A stretch of 64,000 bases of DNA from Chamaelirium japonicum (Eukaryota > Streptophyta > Magnoliopsida > Liliales > Melanthiaceae), in the NCBI GenBank assembly GCA_947650365.1, contig OX393553.1:70913463-70977462 (forward strand). The letters are read 5' to 3'. The position numbers were made by a program, and so were the translations under genes. The notes beneath the pieces are model-generated. The model saw only the letters and a program-made list of their open reading frames with translations. It had not been told where the DNA came from and searched no databases. Positions 55,267-64,000 of the stretch are shown piece after piece; position 1 is the stretch's first letter; each line of letters starts with the position of its first letter.

Positions 55267-57460
55267 GGGGGACACCATTTCGAACATGATGTATGATTAA
55301 AATTGTATTAAAATTTTATAGGGGGACACCATTTCTCCTAGAAACCTCCCCCACTCCCGCCGACGCCCACGCAAGCCGCTTTCAATGTTGACCAAAGTCA
55401 TCATGTTCGAAACCTTCGCAGGTCGTCGTCGGTACACGTGGGCCGATGCCACCGGTCCTGTGCCGGCCTCTGCCATTGTCGGTGCCCATGACGGCCACGG
55501 CACCGTCGGGCTGGTGCCGGCCATCACATCCAACGACATATGTGCAGGCCATTACATCAAACAACACTTGTGCAAGTTGACACATACACCTTCATCATGT
55601 GCTTGGGGGTGAACATGTGCGATGGTTTAGCCACGTGGATACCTTCTTACCATGAGCCAAGGGTGAGGGTTTTGATTGTTCGGGTCCAACTCAATCATTG
55701 TCGCAAGTCATGCCTATATTTTTTTTTTGGTTCATGGAAGTGGGGAGGTCACAATAGGACATCCAAGAGGCGTCACATGCCGGCGCAAACATGAAAAATC
55801 CGTATTCGGTGGGGACAACATCAACGGCCCTTCGACTGGAGCAACACCAATCGTCATCCGATCGGAACACCTCCCAGATCGCCAGCTGACGATGCAAGAA
55901 CCTGCCCCTTGGACGACAGTCCCCTGCACGCAGACGCAAACCACCATACATCGACGGACATAAACATCTCCACCAGCAATAGAGAGGAAAAAAACATACA
56001 AACACACACTAAAAAAAAAACATACACAAAAAATATAACGAGGACAGAGGATAGTACCAAACTGAAGTGGAAATGACCTCCAGAAGGCTCTGTCAAGCTT
56101 AATGTGGATACCTCAGTTGGTTGAGAGAATACAACATGCAACCTCATCATCAGAGATTTCTTGCACCACCCAATCTGGCTTGCTGGCAAGGTCCTCTCCG
56201 TTTGCTCGCCAATTGAAGCATAGGCTTTAGGAATGGTAGAAAGTATTAAGCTGGGCTTACAGCTCAGAATCAACAATGTAGTGTTGGAAGGAGATAACCT
56301 TTCAGTGATTACGCTCTTGTTGGAGGGCACCCCTCCTCCCTAGAAGATCCAATTATGGAATGCAGGAGACTCACAATTGTTTGCATTTTGCGATTACTCC
56401 CATATGCAACCAGGAGTCCCATGTGCTTGCCTCTTTTGTACTTCATTGTAATCTTAATTTTTCTCTTTGTCTATCCCCTAGTTGTATCTCACCTCTTTTT
56501 GAAGAGGTGCTTTGTAAGGACTCTATTAAAAATCTTAATGAATGTTACATCACTCCATAGATATCCCCTCCTTTCTGCTTGGACCCACTGGCTTTGGGCA
56601 ACCCGTTGGAATTGGTACCTAGTGTCAGGGTTGAAAGAGGATGATACATATGGAGGGGTTGGTTTCTATTTGCAAAAAAAAAAGAAAAAAAAGAAAAAAA
56701 AGAAAAAAAAAAGACACCAAAAAAGAAACAACCCAACTGGGTAATCACCATCTCCAGAGCCGGCCAATAAAGGAGGATCCACAGTTGCCCATCACCTGTC
56801 GTTGATTACCATCTCCCCCACAGCTCCAAGACCTACGTCGCCGGCCAAAGATGACGATTCGGATAACCGCTAACGCCAATAGAAGGGCCGAGGCCAGATT
56901 TGACGCTCCAGCTAGATCCGGCATAGGACCAGGCTCTCGTCGCCGAGTGGCATGGACGCTGACAACCGGAGCAGAAATAGCCACTGCTTCTCCAACGCGA
57001 TGAAGACAAAATCCAACTACTGAAGAAGCTCCTATCTACTTGGGGGAAGAAACAGAGCCAGATCTCACCCCACTAACGTTCTGAACCAAGATCCTGGCCT
57101 CCCTAGAGCCACCACTGGAGTCCGAGGAGGCCAAGATGGGAATGACGAAACGCTAACCATGGAGACAAAAGTGGAGAAAACCAAGTTGCATGCATTCATA
57201 TATATTGGTTCTAACATGAGCTTAAATGATATGGGATTTCAAAATGACATGCTTTCAGCACCTAGCTCATAGCTGAGCTGGTGTAGCTTCTCTCCATTGA
57301 CTAGTGGTCACAGTATCGACTTCCGCTGTGGGTTCTTCTCTTTCAATGGTTCCTTGTTCTGTTCCCTCTCGTTTCCGTTGAATGGATATGTTTTTTGGGG
57401 CCAGCTGGGCGAGTGGTTCTCTGCCAAGTTGAGCGAGGACATCTTCTACCTCCATTCCAT
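55267..57460. other. Spacer without recognised gene
   Basis: A GGGGGACACCATTTC stretch occurs twice (about 55266 and 55320). A run of A-rich repeats at 56674-56712 follows a region (about 56045-56670) that might be the 3' end of a retroposed sequence, but no family motif was recognised. Open frames at 55385-57455 show no domain I can name. Confidence 0.4.
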
Positions 57461-57572
57461 TGGATTAGAGTTTAGTCCCACATCGGCTAGTGGGCTGAGT
57501 AGTGTTGTCTTTATAAAATCTCTGTGGATATCTCCTTACGACTCGGGTTTTGAGATGTGAGAGTATCTAACA
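57461..57572 (-). mobile_element. TRIM-like solo LTR, minus-strand copy
   Basis: On the minus strand it reads TGTTAGATACCCTCAC, then CCCGAGTCGTAAGGAG, and ends GCCGATGTGGGACTAAAC with CTAATCCA. This is the order of the copy at 20434-20539. No clean target duplication was seen. Confidence 0.5.
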
Positions 57573-57798
57573 GACAGCTGCTCCAGCTTTTGCCACCAAT
57601 GCCTTCACCCGTTTTCACCCTCACCACCACCACCGTCTCCTCCAGGTTCTTCGCCTCCCTTTTCCACCCGAATGACTTAAATTAGTTGCCCCTAACCACG
57701 CAATCCCTTTACCTCTGTTTTGATTTCTCGAGAGAAAAGAAAGATTTGAAGTCGTAGACGACCCATTGTTGCTTCTCCCTTTGATTTTTGTGTAAAGA

Positions 57799-58723
57799 CT
57801 AGTAAGAAACTCGAGCAATTCTCGGATGAGCTTGATGCATGCTACTTAGCTAAGTTGACATCACAACTAGCTGTCCAGAGAAGCAAACAACTTAGTGAGT
57901 GTGATTCACTCATCTAGAGTTTGATATATAGTACTAATGATTTTTCTAATTAACATATTAAATAAATATTAATTGCAATTCAATGGGTATTATCATCTTT
58001 ATAATAGATTTTTAATAAGATTTATGAGAAAGAGCCGCGTTCACACACGGGAGAAGGATTCTACCTATTCAAAGAGATCCAAATGTCACAATACGAGAGA
58101 GAGGGTTCTATTTTAGTATTATACAAGTAAGAAACCCGGGCAATGTCTGGATGAGCTTGATGCATGCCATTTGGCACATACGACATCGCAACTATTTGAA
58201 TAAGTGTGAAATCTGAAGTAAGTGTGATCCTCTTGTTAGAGAGAGATATATTAATATCAAATGACTACTAAATACCATTGAATGAGCACTTATTATCTTT
58301 ATGGTAGATTTTTAATATGATTTAAAAGTGAATCGTGTTCACACACAAAATTAGGACTCTGGCTTTATAAAAAACGTCCACATGTCACAACATGGGACAT
58401 AGGCTTCCATTTTAGTATTATACTAGTAAGAAACCCGGGCAATGCCCGAATGTGCTTAATACACGCCATTTCACAAAGATGACATCGCAACTGTTCGAAG
58501 AAGTGTGAAATCTGAAGTAAGTGTGATTCACTTGTTAGAGAGAGAGAGAGAGATTAACATCAAATGACCATTAAATGCCATTGAATAAGAATTTATCATC
58601 TTTATGGTATGTTTTTAAATGGATTAAAAAAAAAACCGTGTTCACATATGAAAGAAGAATTCTAGCTCTATAAAAGACGTCCACGTGTCGCAACACAGGA
58701 GAGAGGTTTCCATTTCCATTTTA

Positions 58724-58814
<91 letters not shown>

Positions 58815-59739
58815 AGTAAGAAACTCGGACAATGCCCCAATGTGCTTGATGCAAGCCATTTGGCAAGGACGACATCAAAACTGTTTGAAGAAGTGTGAAA
58901 TCTGAAGTGAGTGATTCACTTGTTAGAGAGAGAGAGAGAGAGATTAACATCAAATGACCATTAAATGCCATTGAATGAAAATTTATCATCTGTAGGTTTA
59001 TAAATGGATTTAAAAGAAAGCCGTGTTCACACACGGAAGAAGAATTCTAGCTCTTTAAAAGACATCTATGTGATACAACACGGGAGAGAGGCAATGGCTG
59101 AATGTACTTGATGCACGCCATTTGGCAAAGACGACATCACAACTGTTCGAAGTAGTGTGAAATATGAAGTGAGTGTGATTTACTTGTTATAAATAGAGAG
59201 AGAGATTAACATCAAATGACTATTAAATATCATGGAATGAAAATTTATCATCTTTATGGTAGGTTTTTAAATGGATTTAAAAGAGAGCCGCGTTCACACA
59301 CGGAAGAAGAATTCTAGCTCTTTAAAAGACGTCCACGTATCACAACACGAGAGAGAGGCTTCCATTTTAGTATAAATATATAGATATATAGACTAGAAAG
59401 AAACCCGGGCAATGCCCGGATGAACTTGATGCATGCCACTAATTAGCACAGACGACATCACAACCGTCCAAAGAAGTGTGCACTCTGGAGTGGTTGCGAT
59501 TTACTCGTCCAGGTGTGATTCACTTGTTAGAGAGAGAAAGAGAGAGATTACTAATGAATTTTCAAATTAACATCAAATGACCATTTAGTGGGTATTTATC
59601 GTCTTTATAGTGGATTTTTAAAATGATTTATGAGAGAGAACCGTGTTCACACACAAGAGAAGGGTTGTGGCTCTTCAAAAATGGTACTTGTGTCAAAACA
59701 CGAGAAAGAGGGTTCCATTTTAGTATTATACTATTAAAT
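57799..59739 (-). repeat. Tandem array of about six 300-bp units with Helitron-like 3' ends
   Basis: Units start at about 57799, 58124, 58423, 58813, 59090 and 59393. Read on the minus strand, most end with a GC hairpin (CCGGGCATTGCCCGGG), a TTTCTTA spacer and CTAG followed by T. That is the arrangement of Helitron 3' ends (hairpin, about ten bases, CTRR, T target). Each unit also shares ATCAAATGACCATTAAATG and CCGTGTTCACACA-type stretches. The 59090 unit lacks the hairpin. A TA/GA tract lies in the third unit. No helicase is encoded. Confidence 0.65.
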
Positions 59740-59808
59740 TAGATTAGATTGGGAATCTTTATGTGATTTTGTTTCTCACTCTTCTCTATTGCCACAATAA
59801 TAAAAAAA

Positions 59809-60279
59809 GGATTTTTATAAATTGATCCTATAAACTAGTCTAATTGTGTATTAACCCCTGTAAACCTTATATATGCATATCGACCCTCCAAAACATATAT
59901 AATTGTGCATATTTACCCCTCCATTACCATCCGTCAACATAAAGTGATGTAAACACGATGAGTTTCTAACTTGAGGTCCAAATATCCATTTTACCTATGC
60001 TTAAAGGGTGATTTACTACCTGCGTCGGCTAATTTCAGTTGTCTTCAATGTGAGTATCCTAATCCTAACTCGTCCTATAGGTTTGGCAGCCCTTATCATC
60101 TACACCTAACAATTAACAGGGGAATATTCTTAGTGTATTAATCCTTTTGAGATGGTTGTTAACCGGAGGGGTGAATATGCACAATTTTATATGTTTTGGA
60201 GGGTCGATATACAAATATATGGTTTTAAGGGATTAATATGTAATTAGACAAGTTTGTAGGGGTCGATTTGAAAAAGACC
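59809..60279. mobile_element. MITE with long inverted ends (family L, copy 2)
   Basis: The left arm (TTTATAAATTGATCCTATAA, CTAATTGTGTATTAACCCC, CATATTTACCCCTCC) is answered inversely by the right arm ending AGGGGTCGATTTGAAAAAG. At 471 bp it is half the size of the copy at 10636-11576 and probably nearer the original form. Confidence 0.75.
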
Positions 60280-60522
60280 CCCAAAAATGAAAAATCTTGT
60301 GTTAGTAAAGGGTTCTATTATTTTGGGGAAATGAGTAGGAAATACTATGTTTTTCAAAACCCATTATTAATTTTCAAATAAAAAAAAAATGAACAATGCT
60401 TTTCAGCCAAAGAGTTTGTACAAACGTTTTTGTACAAACTGATGTGGCACCCAATCAAGTCATCATTTTGGGTGAGTTTGATTTACTAGTCAGCACTTGG
60501 TGCAAAACACGCGATCTAGTGT

Positions 60523-61022
60523 NNNNNNNNNNNNNNNNNNNNNNNNNNNNNNNNNNNNNNNNNNNNNNNNNNNNNNNNNNNNNNNNNNNNNNNNNNNNNN
60601 NNNNNNNNNNNNNNNNNNNNNNNNNNNNNNNNNNNNNNNNNNNNNNNNNNNNNNNNNNNNNNNNNNNNNNNNNNNNNNNNNNNNNNNNNNNNNNNNNNNN
60701 NNNNNNNNNNNNNNNNNNNNNNNNNNNNNNNNNNNNNNNNNNNNNNNNNNNNNNNNNNNNNNNNNNNNNNNNNNNNNNNNNNNNNNNNNNNNNNNNNNNN
60801 NNNNNNNNNNNNNNNNNNNNNNNNNNNNNNNNNNNNNNNNNNNNNNNNNNNNNNNNNNNNNNNNNNNNNNNNNNNNNNNNNNNNNNNNNNNNNNNNNNNN
60901 NNNNNNNNNNNNNNNNNNNNNNNNNNNNNNNNNNNNNNNNNNNNNNNNNNNNNNNNNNNNNNNNNNNNNNNNNNNNNNNNNNNNNNNNNNNNNNNNNNNN
61001 NNNNNNNNNNNNNNNNNNNNNN
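60523..61022. other. Assembly gap, 500 N
   Basis: A run of exactly 500 N, a conventional placeholder. It ends in (TA)n, so a TA tract and possibly further embedded elements are missing. Two open frames across it are artefacts. Confidence 0.99.
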
Positions 61023-61032
61023 TATATATATA

Positions 61033-64000
<2,968 letters not shown>

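Noticed and set aside
56045-56712. A LINE 3' end with A-rich tail
   Set aside because: The A-rich repeat is suggestive, but no reverse transcriptase motif or target duplication was found, so it is left as unassigned.

Overview
The window is nuclear DNA of a flowering plant. It has spliced genes with long introns, a plant-type kinesin, a nuclear gene for a mitochondrial ribosomal protein, a plant defensin-like peptide gene, and dense non-autonomous transposons. The species cannot be fixed from the sequence alone. One 500-base assembly gap lies at 60523-61022.

Three host genes are supported by splice junctions that keep the reading frame. (1) On the minus strand at 3185-8298 are the first four coding exons of a KIN-4 (FRA1-type) kinesin; the rest lies left of the window. 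(2) On the minus strand at 21191-22758 is a two-exon gene for a secreted defensin-like peptide with eight cysteines. (3) On the plus strand at 26704-45902 is a complete seven-exon gene of 328 codons for the mitochondrial ribosomal protein uL4 (RPL4). It has three large introns (4.8, 7.2 and 5.6 kb) and one GC-AG intron. The three genes share no evident pathway.

From 1 to 40 kb the space is mostly transposon-derived. There is a Copia remnant. A young non-autonomous LTR element with apparently identical 1257-bp LTRs sits in a small MITE inside kinesin intron 1. There are a 4.1-kb solo LTR, an old LTR element whose left LTR carries two hAT insertions, small TRIM-like LTRs, a SINE, and a run of hAT-type MITEs with 8-bp target duplications.

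From 40.7 kb to the end the DNA changes character. Long (TA)n tracts alternate with palindromic elements of at least eight families (called A to I here). They lie like beads on a string in RPL4 intron 3 (40.7-44.5 kb), downstream of RPL4 (46.9-55.3 kb) and around the gap (61-64 kb). Many have inverted ends that meet the TA tract directly or through mirrored GA/CT tracts. Several families share an internal module, one family carries different GC-rich cargo in each copy, and one three-element block is duplicated. This resembles the rice Micron MITEs, which sit in (TA)n, but in far greater diversity, and is the most notable system here. Between the last two clusters (57.8-59.7 kb) lies a tandem array of about six 300-bp units whose ends look like Helitron 3' termini.

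No tRNA, rRNA or CRISPR locus was seen. Nearly all other long open frames are translations of TA, GA or GC-rich repeats.
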